Source: Deltaproteobacteria bacterium (GTDB lineage Bacteria > Desulfobacterota > Binatia > HRBIN30 > JACQVA1). From it: 64,000 bases of DNA. A program made the position numbers and the translations under genes. Of this stretch, positions 16,239 through 25,160 are shown one piece after another. The stretch lies in NCBI GenBank assembly GCA_016178705.1, contig JACOST010000009.1, positions 124,001 to 188,000 of the forward strand, given 5' to 3'. Position 1 is the stretch's first letter. Each line of letters opens with the position of its first letter. The notes beneath the pieces are model-generated. The model worked only from the letters and a program-made list of their open reading frames with translations. It was not told the DNA's origin and made no database searches.

Positions 16239-18046
16239 CACGCGACCTCCTCAACCCGCTTGTGTTCGAGCGCTTCCTTGATCGAAGCGTCCATCAAGCG
16301 CTCTGCCAGCGGGGTTGTCACTTGGTTGAGTTCCTCGGTCACATCGCGGATGTAGTTGTAATCCGTACCCTGCAGCGCGGTCTCGAGCTTGACGATCGCG
16401 GCGTCGATTGCCGGGCGTTCCGCACTCAAGGCGTGGGGGATCTGCTTGCGCGAGGCGCGCACGAGGGCTGCGCCGTCGTTGCGGGCCTCGATGAGCAAAC
16501 GAGCGATGACGTCTGTCTCGGCGTAGTCGATCGATTCCTCCAACATCCGTTCGATGGCCTCGTCGGTCAGGCCGTACGACGGTTTCACGTCGATCGATTG
16601 CTCGCGCCCGGTCCGTTCGTCGCGGGCGGTGACGTTGAGAATGCCGTTGGCGTCGATCATGAACGTGACTTCGAGCCGCGGCACACCGGCCGGGAGTGGC
16701 TCGATGTTGTGCAACTTGAACCGCGCGAGGCTGCGGTTGTCGCGAACCAGTTCGCGCTCACCTTGCAGCACATGGAAATCGACCGCGGTCTGATTGTCGA
16801 CGTAGGTGGTGAACTGTTGTCGGGCGATGACCGGGATCGTGGTGTTGCGCTCGATGATGCGCTCCATCACTCCGCCCATCGTCTCGATGCCGAGCGACAG
16901 CGGCACCACGTCGAGCAGCAGCATGTCGCTGCGACGACCTGACAACACGCCGGCTTGCACCGCGGCCCCCAGCGCGACGACTTCGTCTGGATTCAGTTCC
17001 GTGTGAGGACGGCGCCCGAAGAACTCTTCGACCTTGCGGCGCACCAACGGAATTCGCGTGGACCCGCCGACAAGCACCACCTCGTCGATCGCATCCCGAC
17101 TGAGTCCGGCATCCTTCAAGGCTTGTTGGCAAGGCACGATAGTGCGTTCGACAATATCGGCAACCAGCGCCTCGAATTCACCGCGGGTGAGCCGGCGGGA
17201 CACGTCGAGTCGCAGTGCCGGCAACGACAACCGAAGCGTGGTCTCCATCGCTTCGGTCAACGCGATCTTGGCAAACTCAGTCGCGCGCGTCGCGCTGCTC
17301 ACGACCTCGGGATGGTCGCGCAGATTGGGCGCCACCAGCTCGAGCAGCAGCGAGGCGAGGCGGCGGTCCAAGTCGTCGCCACCGAGTCGCGTGTCGCCGT
17401 TGGTGGCCAACACCTGAAAGATCCCTTCGTGCAATTTGAGAATCGAAATGTCGAACGTACCGCCACCGAAATCGTAGACGGCGATGGTCCCCTGATGGCG
17501 TTGATCAAGTCCGTACGCCAACGACGCGGCGGTCGGCTCGTTCACCAACCGCAGCACCTCGAGTCCGGCCAAGCGCCCGGCGTCTTTGGTCGCCTGCCGT
17601 TGACTGTCGTTGAAGTACGCCGGAACGGTAATCACGACGCGCGTGACCGATTCACCGAGCGCTGCTTCGGCGCGCCGCTTGAGCTCGGTCAGAATGAACG
17701 CGGAGATCTCCGGTGGCGTGTATCTGCGATCATGAATCTGAAAGCGAACAATATCCGCGCCATCGGCTTCAGCGAAAGTGTAGTAGCCGCGATCTTCGTC
17801 AGTGACGTGGTTGAGACCGAGCCCCATGAACCGCTTAACCGACGCGATCGTGAGGCGCGGGACGCGTGCGGCCAGCTCGCGCGCCGCCGTGCCGACCACG
17901 ACCTCGCCGGGCTCGGGAAATGCCACCACCGACGGAACGAGCGCGGACCCGGTCAGCGAATCGCGGATGACGTGCGGCCTATCACCATCGAGATACGCGA
18001 TCAGACTGTTCGTAGTGCCGAGGTCGATCCCGAAAATCCGGTCCAT
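16238..18046 (-). CDS. hscA: Fe-S assembly Hsp70 chaperone HscA
   Basis: A 602-aa specialised Hsp70 that releases clusters from IscU. The nucleotide-binding domain starts IFGIDLGTTNSLIAYLDGD (residues 4-22) and has VYDFGGGTFDISIL and VLVGGSTRIP. The substrate-binding domain starts around PLSLGIETMGGVMERII. The start is ATG 18046, which overlaps the hscB stop; a frame to 18163 is only read-through into hscB. Context (hscB before it, IscU with the LPPVK motif in the same operon) supports HscA rather than DnaK. Confidence 0.92.
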   Translation of the reverse strand: MDRIFGIDLGTTNSLIAYLDGDRPHVIRDSLTGSALVPSVVAFPEPGEVVVGTAARELAARVPRLTIASVKRFMGLGLNHVTDEDRGYYTFAEADGADIVRFQIHDRRYTPPEISAFILTELKRRAEAALGESVTRVVITVPAYFNDSQRQATKDAGRLAGLEVLRLVNEPTAASLAYGLDQRHQGTIAVYDFGGGTFDISILKLHEGIFQVLATNGDTRLGGDDLDRRLASLLLELVAPNLRDHPEVVSSATRATEFAKIALTEAMETTLRLSLPALRLDVSRRLTRGEFEALVADIVERTIVPCQQALKDAGLSRDAIDEVVLVGGSTRIPLVRRKVEEFFGRRPHTELNPDEVVALGAAVQAGVLSGRRSDMLLLDVVPLSLGIETMGGVMERIIERNTTIPVIARQQFTTYVDNQTAVDFHVLQGERELVRDNRSLARFKLHNIEPLPAGVPRLEVTFMIDANGILNVTARDERTGREQSIDVKPSYGLTDEAIERMLEESIDYAETDVIARLLIEARNDGAALVRASRKQIPHALSAERPAIDAAIVKLETALQGTDYNYIRDVTEELNQVTTPLAERLMDASIKEALEHKRVEEVA

Positions 18047-18717
18047 CACCCTTCCAACTCTTTGTCCACGTCGCGCATCAGTGTGCGCAGATACTTCAGG
18101 GTGGACAGGATGGATTTGAGTTCTTGCGTCAGACTGGCCGCGCCCGCACCCGCCGCATCCCAACGAGCGAAGTTGTCGTCCAATTGAGCGCGCAACACCT
18201 CGGCGCGCTGCCCGAGATCGGTACGCCGCGCGCAGACTTCATCGCGGAGTGTCACGTTGTGCGCGTCCTCACGCAGCGCTTCGAGCTGTTCTTGCACCTC
18301 GAACACCAGCGCTGCGAGTTCGGCGGGCACGCGGTTGTTGTTGCTGCCCAGTGTTTCGCCCTGCAGGCTGAGCCAATAGAGTCCCCGCTCGATGGGATCG
18401 CGGAGCGTTCGGTAGGCGCGGTTCAACGATGCCGTATTGCCCAAGCTGGCGATGCGTGCCGGCGCGGGACCAGTTTGAAACTTGTCGGGATGCAGCCGGC
18501 GACTGAGGTCGAAGTAGCGGCGTTCGAGCGCGCCGCGATCAATGACGAGCCGGGGTTCGACCCCGAGGATCTGGAAGTAGTCCGTGTGCGCCGGCAGCGG
18601 TTGGATGGCGTCACACGACGGGCAGAACAGACTCGGGGCGTGGACTTTGCCACACTGCCAACAACGGGCCGGCTCCGCGCCCTCGCGCGCGGCTGGAGCG
18701 GAAGGATGCGAGGTCAT
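18046..18717 (-). CDS. hscB: Fe-S assembly J-protein HscB with N-terminal zinc knuckles
   Basis: A 223-aa co-chaperone that delivers IscU to HscA and stimulates its ATPase. The J-domain (about residues 45-115) has the HPD motif in RRLHPDKFQ, followed by the helical HscB C-terminal domain. The N-terminus adds two C-x2-C pairs (CWQCGKVHAPSLFCPSC, about residues 19-35), as in eukaryotic HSCB and unlike the E. coli protein. TGATG overlap with hscA. Confidence 0.9.
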   Translation of the reverse strand: MTSHPSAPAAREGAEPARCWQCGKVHAPSLFCPSCDAIQPLPAHTDYFQILGVEPRLVIDRGALERRYFDLSRRLHPDKFQTGPAPARIASLGNTASLNRAYRTLRDPIERGLYWLSLQGETLGSNNNRVPAELAALVFEVQEQLEALREDAHNVTLRDEVCARRTDLGQRAEVLRAQLDDNFARWDAAGAGAASLTQELKSILSTLKYLRTLMRDVDKELEG

Positions 18718-18728
18718 CGATTCGTGCC

Positions 18729-19052
18729 CTATACTGTGAACGATGAGCCACAGCCGCAGGAGCGTTTGACGTTGGGGTTGTGCAAACTAAAGCCGGCGTT
18801 CATCAGCCCATCGGCGTAGTCGAGCTCGGTGCCGTTGAGGTAGAGGAAGCTCTTGCGGTCGACCAACACCTTCGCGCCGTCGCGTTCGAAAGTCTTGTCG
18901 CCGGGTCGTTCGGTGTCGACATCCATTTTGTACTGCAAGCCGGAGCAGCCGCCACCCACCACTTTGAGACGCAATCCGTGGTCGAGCTTCTGCTGCTGCG
19001 CCAACAGCGCCTGGATTTTCTTCACCGCATTCTCGCTCAACGCGATGGCCAC
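18729..19052 (-). CDS. iscA: A-type Fe-S carrier IscA
   Basis: A 107-aa HesB/IscA-family carrier. The three ligand cysteines are present: one in GGGCSGLQY (about residue 36) and two in the C-terminal SCGCGSSF. Length and the start MAIALSENAVKKI fit IscA/ErpA. It sits between iscU and hscB as in classic isc operons. Confidence 0.92.
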   Translation of the reverse strand: MAIALSENAVKKIQALLAQQQKLDHGLRLKVVGGGCSGLQYKMDVDTERPGDKTFERDGAKVLVDRKSFLYLNGTELDYADGLMNAGFSLHNPNVKRSCGCGSSFTV

Positions 19053-19068
19053 GCTCGTCCTCCTGAAA

Positions 19069-19488
19069 TTATTTGCCAGCGGCGGCGCGTGCGGGTTCGA
19101 TCGAGGTCTCGCCCTTGCGCTTTTGCCAATCGCGGACGGCTGCCTTGATCGCGTCCTCGGCCAGCACCGAGCAGTGAATCTTGACCGGCGGCAGGCTCAG
19201 CTCTTCGACGATGTGGCTGTTCTTGATCTGCAGCGCCTCGTCGGTGGTCTTCCCCTTCACCAATTCGGTGACGTAGCTTGAACTGGCGATGGCACTGCCG
19301 CAGCCGAACGTCTTGAAGCGCGCATCTTCGATCACGCCGGCCGGGCTGATCTTGAGCTGCAACTTCATCACGTCGCCACACTCGGGTGCGCCGACGATAC
19401 CCGTGCCGATATTCTCCTCGTCCTTGCCGAACGAGCCCACGTTGCGAGGGTTCTCGTAGTGGTCAATGACTTTGTCGCTGTATGCCAT
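19069..19488 (-). CDS. iscU: Fe-S scaffold IscU
   Basis: A 139-aa scaffold on which clusters are built. Ligands: Cys in GAPECGDVM, Cys in FGCGSAIASSS and Cys in KIHCSVLAED. LPPVK, the HscA recognition motif, precedes the last Cys. The ATG at 19488 is chosen because AGGAGG lies 6-7 bp upstream; an ATG two codons earlier overlaps that site. Confidence 0.94.
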   Translation of the reverse strand: MAYSDKVIDHYENPRNVGSFGKDEENIGTGIVGAPECGDVMKLQLKISPAGVIEDARFKTFGCGSAIASSSYVTELVKGKTTDEALQIKNSHIVEELSLPPVKIHCSVLAEDAIKAAVRDWQKRKGETSIEPARAAAGK

Positions 19489-19511
19489 GAGCATCCTCCT
19501 CGATTCGGTGA

Positions 19512-19549
19512 ACTACTCTCGCTGCCCCGGCGAGACTACTCTCGCTGCC
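19512..19549. repeat. 15-bp direct repeat at the iscS 3' end
   Basis: ACTACTCTCGCTGCC occurs at 19512-19526 and again at 19535-19549; the second copy contains the iscS stop codon. It is a tandem duplication with a 23-bp period that re-creates the iscS terminus in the iscS-iscU gap. Confidence 0.7.
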
Positions 19550-20753
19550 ATTGATACGACTTGAGATCGACCCCGTCTTTCGCCATCTCGTACAGTGGCG
19601 ACATGTCGCGCAGCCGCCGCACTTCGTGCACGACGCGCTCAAGAACGTAGTCGACATCTTCCTCGGTGTTGAAGCGACCGAGACCGAAACGGATCGACGT
19701 GTGCGCCAGATCCTCCCCCACCCCCAGAGCCTTGAGCACGTAGGACGGTTCGAGCGTCGCCGAGGTGCATGCCGATCCCGACGACACGGCGATGTCTTTC
19801 AAGCCCATCAGCAACGATTCGCCCTCGACGAACGCAAAGCTGACGTTGAGATTGCCCGCCAGCCGCTGGGTGGGATGGCCGTTGAGATAAACTTCATCGA
19901 GCTGCGAGAAGATGCCTTCGTGCAACCGCTGGCGCAGGTGGAGCATGCGGCCTTGCTCGGTTTCCATTTCGGCACCGGCGAGTTCACAGGCCTTGCCGAA
20001 GCCGACGATGCTGGGGACGTTCAGCGTTCCGGAGCGCATACCGCGCTCGTGTCCGCCACCATCCATCATCGGCGTCAGCCGCACCCGTGGCCCCTTCGAG
20101 CGAACGTAGAGTGCGCCGCAACCCTTGGGCCCATACAACTTGTGGCCGGTCAGCGACATGAGATCGATGCCCATCGCCTCCACGTCCACCGGCACCTTAC
20201 CGATCGCTTGCACAGCATCAGAGTGAAACAGGATGCCCTTCTCCTTGGCGAGCTTGCCGATCTCTTTGATTGGATTGATCGTGCCGATTTCGTTGTTGGC
20301 GAACATGAGCGAGATCAGGATGGTCTTGTCGGTGATCGCCTTGCGCACGGCGTCGGGATCGACCATTCCATACTGATCGACTGGCAGATACGTGACCTGC
20401 GCCCTGCCCGTCCGCTCCAACATCTTGCAGGTATCGAGCACGGCCTTGTGCTCGGTGACCGCCGTGATGATGTGAGTGCCCTTCTCCTTGTAAAAGTCCA
20501 CCACGCCCTTGATGGCGAGGTTGTCGGACTCGGTGGCGCCGCTGGTAAAGATGATCTCCTTCGACTTCGCATTGATGAGTTTGGCAATCAGATCGCGTGC
20601 GTGGTCGACGCCCGCCTCCGCCTCCCAACCGAACGCGTGATTGCGACTCGCCGCGTTGCCGAACTTTTCGGTGAAGTACGGCCGCATCGCCTCCAGCACC
20701 CGCGGATCCATCTGGGTGGTGGCGTGATTGTCCATGTAAACCAAGCGACTCAT
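19536..20753 (-). CDS. iscS: Cysteine desulfurase IscS
   Basis: A 405-aa PLP enzyme that takes sulfur from cysteine for cluster assembly. It starts [20 protein letters not shown]; the PLP-binding Lys is in [12 protein letters not shown] and the catalytic loop Cys in [16 protein letters not shown]. Length matches the family. ATG 20753 is chosen over an upstream ATG at 20813 because the family starts here. First gene of the isc operon. Confidence 0.94.
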   Translation of the reverse strand: MSRLVYMDNHATTQMDPRVLEAMRPYFTEKFGNAASRNHAFGWEAEAGVDHARDLIAKLINAKSKEIIFTSGATESDNLAIKGVVDFYKEKGTHIITAVTEHKAVLDTCKMLERTGRAQVTYLPVDQYGMVDPDAVRKAITDKTILISLMFANNEIGTINPIKEIGKLAKEKGILFHSDAVQAIGKVPVDVEAMGIDLMSLTGHKLYGPKGCGALYVRSKGPRVRLTPMMDGGGHERGMRSGTLNVPSIVGFGKACELAGAEMETEQGRMLHLRQRLHEGIFSQLDEVYLNGHPTQRLAGNLNVSFAFVEGESLLMGLKDIAVSSGSACTSATLEPSYVLKALGVGEDLAHTSIRFGLGRFNTEEDVDYVLERVVHEVRRLRDMSPLYEMAKDGVDLKSYQWQRE

Positions 20754-20806
20754 CGCAATCTCCTTCCAAAAGCCAGACCCTATCGCTCCATCATCGCTTC
20801 GCTTCT

Positions 20807-20851
20807 GCGCCAACTCATCTATTAGCGGTTCATCGATTGTTGAGTTGGCGC
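20807..20851 (-). promoter_or_regulatory. Hairpin in the isc operon leader
   Basis: An 11-bp perfect inverted repeat, GCGCCAACTCA (20807-20817) with TGAGTTGGCGC (20841-20851), with a 23-nt loop. It falls in the untranslated leader between the predicted promoter and the iscS start. No U-tract follows; it could be a leader RNA structure or an sRNA/protein target. Confidence 0.5.
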
Positions 20852-20869
20852 GACGCGAGCAGCGAATCC

Positions 20870-20911
20870 AGACCTAGGAGGTCTAATATAGATTCCTCCC
20901 CGATCTGTCAA
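20870..20911 (-). promoter_or_regulatory. Predicted isc promoter with overlapping Rrf2-type palindrome
   Basis: On the minus strand TTGACA (20911-20906) is followed after 15 bp by TATATT (20890-20885), or after 17 bp by TATTAG. Directly downstream lies the palindrome AGACCTCCTAGGTCT (20884-20870; 6-bp arms, 3-bp spacer). A repressor dimer bound there would block transcription start, and the operon's own IscR-like protein is the obvious candidate. The site does not match the E. coli IscR consensus closely. Confidence 0.55.
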
Positions 20912-20960
20912 GATCAGCGACCCCGCGCGATACCATAGAAAAGACTGTCCGGCGCGTGGT

Positions 20961-21719
20961 ATGCGCCCGTCCATGCCTAAAACACCGCCTAAAACACTGC
21001 CCAAAACACCGCGCAGAACACCGACCGTGCCGCCATCACGCCGGCTGGCTACCATCATCTTGCGGCTCAAGCAGGCGTACCCAGACGCCAAGATCGCCCT
21101 GGACTTTTCCTCGCCGCTCGAACTGCTGGTCGCCCTCATCCTGGCGGCGCAATGCACAGACGCCAAGGTCAACGAAGTCACCGGGTCGCTCCTCTTCAAG
21201 AAGTATCGAACCATCGCCGATTACGCGCGGGTGTCGCAGGAGGAGTTGGAGCAAGACATCCGATCCACTGGTTTCTACCGCAACAAGGCGATGGCGGTGC
21301 GTACCTGCTGCCAGCAACTCATCGAGCGCTTCGACGGGAAAATTCCGACCCGGCTCGAAGATCTGCTGACGCTGCGCGGGGTCGGCCGCAAGACCGCTAA
21401 CATCTTGCTGGGCAACGCCTTCGGAGTGCCCGGCATCGGCGTCGACACGCATGTGTCGCGCTTGTCGCAACGCCTTGGGTTCACCAGGCAGACCGACCCG
21501 GACAAGATCGAGGGCGACCTCGCCGCGCTGGTCCCTACCAAGGAACAGGTCAAATTCTGTCACCTGATTCAAGCACACGGGCGGCGGGTGTGCTTCGCGC
21601 GCAAGCCGAACTGTCCCGCGTGCACCATCGCCGACAGTTGTCCGTATCCCGACAAGACCATCGCTGTGCCAGCGAAACCGAAACGCCCGGCCTTCGGGCG
21701 TAAGCCGGGTGAGATGTAG
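20961..21719 (+). CDS. nth: Endonuclease III (DNA glycosylase/AP lyase)
   Basis: A 252-aa enzyme that removes oxidised pyrimidines. The helix-hairpin-helix with catalytic Lys is in [18 protein letters not shown], and the catalytic Asp in GVDTHVSRL. The C-terminal 4Fe-4S cluster motif is complete (C-x6-C-x2-C-x5-C in [17 protein letters not shown]). The N-terminal extension, about 20 residues of Pro-Lys-Thr repeats, is encoded by a tandem DNA repeat. The start is 20961 or 20973. Proximity to the isc operon is suggestive, as the enzyme needs a cluster, but it is divergently transcribed. Confidence 0.92.
   Translation: MRPSMPKTPPKTLPKTPRRTPTVPPSRRLATIILRLKQAYPDAKIALDFSSPLELLVALILAAQCTDAKVNEVTGSLLFKKYRTIADYARVSQEELEQDIRSTGFYRNKAMAVRTCCQQLIERFDGKIPTRLEDLLTLRGVGRKTANILLGNAFGVPGIGVDTHVSRLSQRLGFTRQTDPDKIEGDLAALVPTKEQVKFCHLIQAHGRRVCFARKPNCPACTIADSCPYPDKTIAVPAKPKRPAFGRKPGEM
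20976..21023 (+). repeat. Four 12-bp tandem repeats in the nth 5' end
   Basis: CCTAAAACACCG and three variants, each 12 bp, in frame. They encode the repeating tetrapeptide [16 protein letters not shown] at the enzyme's N-terminus. Confidence 0.8.
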
Positions 21720-21722
21720 CGC

Positions 21723-22694
21723 TCAGTCGTCGCGCGATCGATCCCCGAGCACCGCGTCGATTCGCCCCATCACCTCTGCCGTCAGCTTCGGAACGACATC
21801 AAGAGCCTTCATGTTCTCGTGCACCTGTGATGCGCGGCTCGCCCCAGTGATCACCGTACTGACGTTCGGATTCTTCAGACACCACGCCAAGGCCAACTGC
21901 GCCTGCGAGCAGCCGAGATCACCGGCGATCGGTCGCAGCTGCTTCACCTTCGCGACGCGCTCCGGCGTGATCACGGTCTCCTTGAGCCACTCGTAACCTT
22001 GCAGCGCCGCGCGGCTGTCGGTCGGAACACCATCGTTGTACTTGCCGGTGAGTAACCCCGACGCCAGCGGGCTCCAGATGGTCGTGCCGTAGCCGAGCTC
22101 CTTGTACAGCGGCGCATACTCATTCTCGACGCGGCGGCGATGGAACATGTGGTACTGCGGCTGCTCCATGCTCGGCGGCGTCAAGTCGTACTGGCGCGCG
22201 ATCGTGTCGGCGCGCATGATGTCCGCCGCGCTCCACTCCGACGTTCCCCAGTAGAACACCTTGCCCTGCTTGATCAGCACGTCCATCGCACGCACGGTCT
22301 CCTCGATCGGCGTATCGGGATCCGGTCGATGGCAGAAGAGCAAGTCGATGTAGTCCGTCTGCAAACGCCTCAGCGCCTTGTGCGTGCCCTCGATGAGATG
22401 CTTGTGCGACAGGCCACTATCGTTCGGCCCATTGCCGCCCCAAAACAGCTTCGTCGAAATCACCAGCTTCTCGCGCCGCCATCCGAGCTGCTTGATGACG
22501 TTGCCCATCACGACTTCCGCGTTGCCGCGCGCGTAGGCCTCGGCGTTGTCGAAAAAGTTCACGCCCGCTTCGTAGGCAGCGGTCATGCACTCGCGCGCGC
22601 CGTCTTCGCCGACTTGTCCGCCGTAGGTGACCCACGCTCCGAGCGACAGCTCGCTTACTTTGATCCCTGCCTTCCCCAATCGACGATAGTTCAT
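21723..22694 (-). CDS. Aldo/keto reductase (323 aa)
   Basis: An NADPH-dependent oxidoreductase of the AKR superfamily, close to the Kv-beta/YghZ-like group. The catalytic tetrad appears as Asp and Tyr in [11 protein letters not shown], Lys in [10 protein letters not shown] and His in [10 protein letters not shown]. The barrel starts [19 protein letters not shown]. Physiological substrate unknown. Its stop is 3 bp from the nth stop (convergent). Confidence 0.88.
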   Translation of the reverse strand: MNYRRLGKAGIKVSELSLGAWVTYGGQVGEDGARECMTAAYEAGVNFFDNAEAYARGNAEVVMGNVIKQLGWRREKLVISTKLFWGGNGPNDSGLSHKHLIEGTHKALRRLQTDYIDLLFCHRPDPDTPIEETVRAMDVLIKQGKVFYWGTSEWSAADIMRADTIARQYDLTPPSMEQPQYHMFHRRRVENEYAPLYKELGYGTTIWSPLASGLLTGKYNDGVPTDSRAALQGYEWLKETVITPERVAKVKQLRPIAGDLGCSQAQLALAWCLKNPNVSTVITGASRASQVHENMKALDVVPKLTAEVMGRIDAVLGDRSRDD

Positions 22695-22718
22695 TGGCGT
22701 CCCCTCCGATCAGATTCC

Positions 22719-25127
22719 CTACAGTCCCGTAGGTCGATTGCCGATGATGCCATCGGCGCGCAACGCTGCGAGTTCGGCGTCACTGAGCCCGAGTAGCTCG
22801 CGAAGGATCTCCTCGCTGTGTTCGCCCAGTGTCGGCGACGGGCGGTGGTACCACGCTGCGCGATCCGACGGAAGCCGCACCGGCAACGTCGGAAACTCGT
22901 GCTTGCCGACCACTGAGTGAGTCACCGCCTCGAAGAAGCCGCGCGCCCGCAGTTGCGGATTTCGGCCGAGCGCCGCGGCTGACATCACCGGCGCGGCGGG
23001 AACTCCACGCGCGAGGAGCGCTTCGGCGAGCGTCTCCGCATCGCAATCAATACACCAGGCAGCGATGTTACGATCAATCTGGTCGTGCTGAGCGCGCCGG
23101 CCCTCGGCGCTCGCGAGATCGGCGGCACCCCCCCACCTCGGCGCGTCCATCACCTCGACGAGCGCCTGCCACTGCGCATCAGTCGTCACCGCCAACGCGA
23201 GCCAGCGATCACCGCCGCGACAGGGGTAGAGATTCTGCGGTGCGCCCACCGGCCCCCGGTTCCCGTCGCGCGTGAGCTGCACGCCATACGCGCCGTGTTC
23301 GAGCACGACCTCGGCAGCGGCATTGAGCGCGGCCTCGACCATCGTCGCTTCGATGAGCTGACCGCGCCCGCTACGCTCACGATGTTCGAGCGCCACCAGC
23401 AACGCGGCGACGGCGTGCAAGCCGGCGAGTGGATCGCATGGTCCGCGTGGAATCACCGGCGCACCGTCGGCAAACCCAGTCAGCCACGCCATGCCCGAGA
23501 TCTGCTCCATCGTCTGCGCGAAGCCGACGCGCTCCCGCCATGGCCCGTCGAGACCGAATGCCGGCATGCGCACCATGATCAGACGCGGATTCGCCACCGC
23601 GAGTTCGTCGTAGACGATGCCGAGGTTGTCCATCACTCGCGGTGAAAAATTTTCGATCGCCACGTCCGATTGGGCCAGCAGACGTTTCACCAATGTGACG
23701 CCCGCCGGCCGCGTGAGATCGAGCGTAACGCTGCGCTTGCCCAGGTTGACGCCTTGAAAGAGCGCGCCCCATTCCCACCACTGATCGGTGGTCGGCGGTT
23801 TCACGCTCTGCAAACGCATGCCGTCGGGGCGCTGGATCGATTCGATCTTGATGACGTCGGCGCCCATCGCGGCAAGATAGTGCGTCGCGAACGGCCCGGC
23901 CCAGAACGCGGTGAAGTCGATGACACGCAATCCCGCGAGCGCCCCACTCCGCCCCCTCTCCCCCCGGGAGAGGGCTTGGGTGAGGGGGATGTGATGAGGA
24001 GATGTGTCCTGCCATGCCGCCGCATGCTCGCCCAACTTCGGCGCCGGCGAGAATGGACGCAGCGACGCGTCCGACATCCGATACGGTGGCCGCGGCTGCA
24101 CGAAGTTCGTCCCCGGATGCTGAACGAACGCGCCGCGCGCGACGAAGTGATCGAAACGCGGTACGGTCTCGCCCGTGCCCAGCGCGCCGACCGGGACGCG
24201 CAACGCGGCGGCACGCTCAATGATTTCATCGACGGTGTGCTGCTTCGTCCACGCTTGCACGAACGCATGCACTTCATCCGCGCGACGCAGTCGCCCATCC
24301 CAGCGCGCGAGATCCTCGTCGTCGAGCAGATCCGGGCGCTCGACTAGCACAAGGAAGTCACGCCACTGCTGGCCCGTGATCGTGCAAAAGCCGATGTAGC
24401 CGTCCTTCGCGGATTCGATCGACGGAATCTCCAGGGTGCGACTGAACTGACTCGCTTGTCCCGCGAGGCTTTCCCAAACGGTGAGATTCGGCGCCATCGT
24501 CAGCGCCATGACTTCGAACAGCGACAGATCGACATGCTCGCCGCGTCCGCTGCGCCGCGTGCCATAGTACGCAGTGAGGGCCGCAACCGCGGCGTAGGCA
24601 CCGCCCATCCATTCACCGAGCCTGCCGCCCGCTGCAATCGGCGGACGATCCATCGTGCCGCGTGCCGCCGTCGAACCGCACAACGCTTGCAATGTGAACT
24701 CCGTCGCCGGCCGATTGCTCCACGGCCCAGCGCCTCCGAACGGCGAGATCGACACGAGCGATGCGGCGCGGTTGCGCTGCCAGATCGCGTTCGGTTCGAG
24801 CCCGAGCGATTCAATCGTTCCGGGAGTCGTGCTCTCAATCACCAAGCCCGCGTGCGCAGCCAATGCCAGCAGTTGTTCGCAACCGCTCGCGCTCGTGTAG
24901 TCGACGACGGCGCTGCGCTTCGACGTATTGAGAAAACGAAAGAGCGCGCCGTCCTCACCCGGCGCAAGCGGCGTTCCTGACGCGGTCCAGCGGCGCAGCG
25001 GATCGCCGCCGGGCAGCTCGACCTTCAGCACATCCGCTCCCGCATCGGCGAGCAACTTGGTGCAATACGGCCCGGCGATCTCGGTAGACAGATCGATGAC
25101 GCGCACCCCGGCGAGTGGTAGAGACAT
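22719..25127 (-). CDS. Fused double CaiB/BaiF family CoA-transferase (802 aa)
   Basis: Two full class III CoA-transferase domains in one chain: residues about 3-375 (SLPLAGVRVIDLSTEIAGPY) and about 400-800 (ALAGLRVIDFTAFWAGPFAT). Family members move CoA between carboxylic acids and normally work as interlinked dimers, so the fusion may be a built-in heterodimer. At the position of the formyl-CoA transferase nucleophilic Asp, both halves appear to have Glu (SLFEV and TMVEA); this needs an alignment. The linker contains a dispersed-repeat insertion (23954-23990). ATG 25127 is chosen because the domain starts there. Substrate unknown. Confidence 0.85.
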   Translation of the reverse strand: MSLPLAGVRVIDLSTEIAGPYCTKLLADAGADVLKVELPGGDPLRRWTASGTPLAPGEDGALFRFLNTSKRSAVVDYTSASGCEQLLALAAHAGLVIESTTPGTIESLGLEPNAIWQRNRAASLVSISPFGGAGPWSNRPATEFTLQALCGSTAARGTMDRPPIAAGGRLGEWMGGAYAAVAALTAYYGTRRSGRGEHVDLSLFEVMALTMAPNLTVWESLAGQASQFSRTLEIPSIESAKDGYIGFCTITGQQWRDFLVLVERPDLLDDEDLARWDGRLRRADEVHAFVQAWTKQHTVDEIIERAAALRVPVGALGTGETVPRFDHFVARGAFVQHPGTNFVQPRPPYRMSDASLRPFSPAPKLGEHAAAWQDTSPHHIPLTQALSRGERGRSGALAGLRVIDFTAFWAGPFATHYLAAMGADVIKIESIQRPDGMRLQSVKPPTTDQWWEWGALFQGVNLGKRSVTLDLTRPAGVTLVKRLLAQSDVAIENFSPRVMDNLGIVYDELAVANPRLIMVRMPAFGLDGPWRERVGFAQTMEQISGMAWLTGFADGAPVIPRGPCDPLAGLHAVAALLVALEHRERSGRGQLIEATMVEAALNAAAEVVLEHGAYGVQLTRDGNRGPVGAPQNLYPCRGGDRWLALAVTTDAQWQALVEVMDAPRWGGAADLASAEGRRAQHDQIDRNIAAWCIDCDAETLAEALLARGVPAAPVMSAAALGRNPQLRARGFFEAVTHSVVGKHEFPTLPVRLPSDRAAWYHRPSPTLGEHSEEILRELLGLSDAELAALRADGIIGNRPTGL
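23954..23990. repeat. Dispersed repeat forming the linker between CoA-transferase domains
   Basis: CCCTCTCCC/GGGAGAGGG (23954-23962 and 23966-23974) followed by CTTGGGTGAGGGGGAT. This stretch resembles the short repeat often found between proteobacterial genes and is here read through in frame as part of an interdomain linker. Confidence 0.6.
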
Positions 25128-25160
25128 CGAATGCACCGAGCAACCTAGCAACGCAACGGC

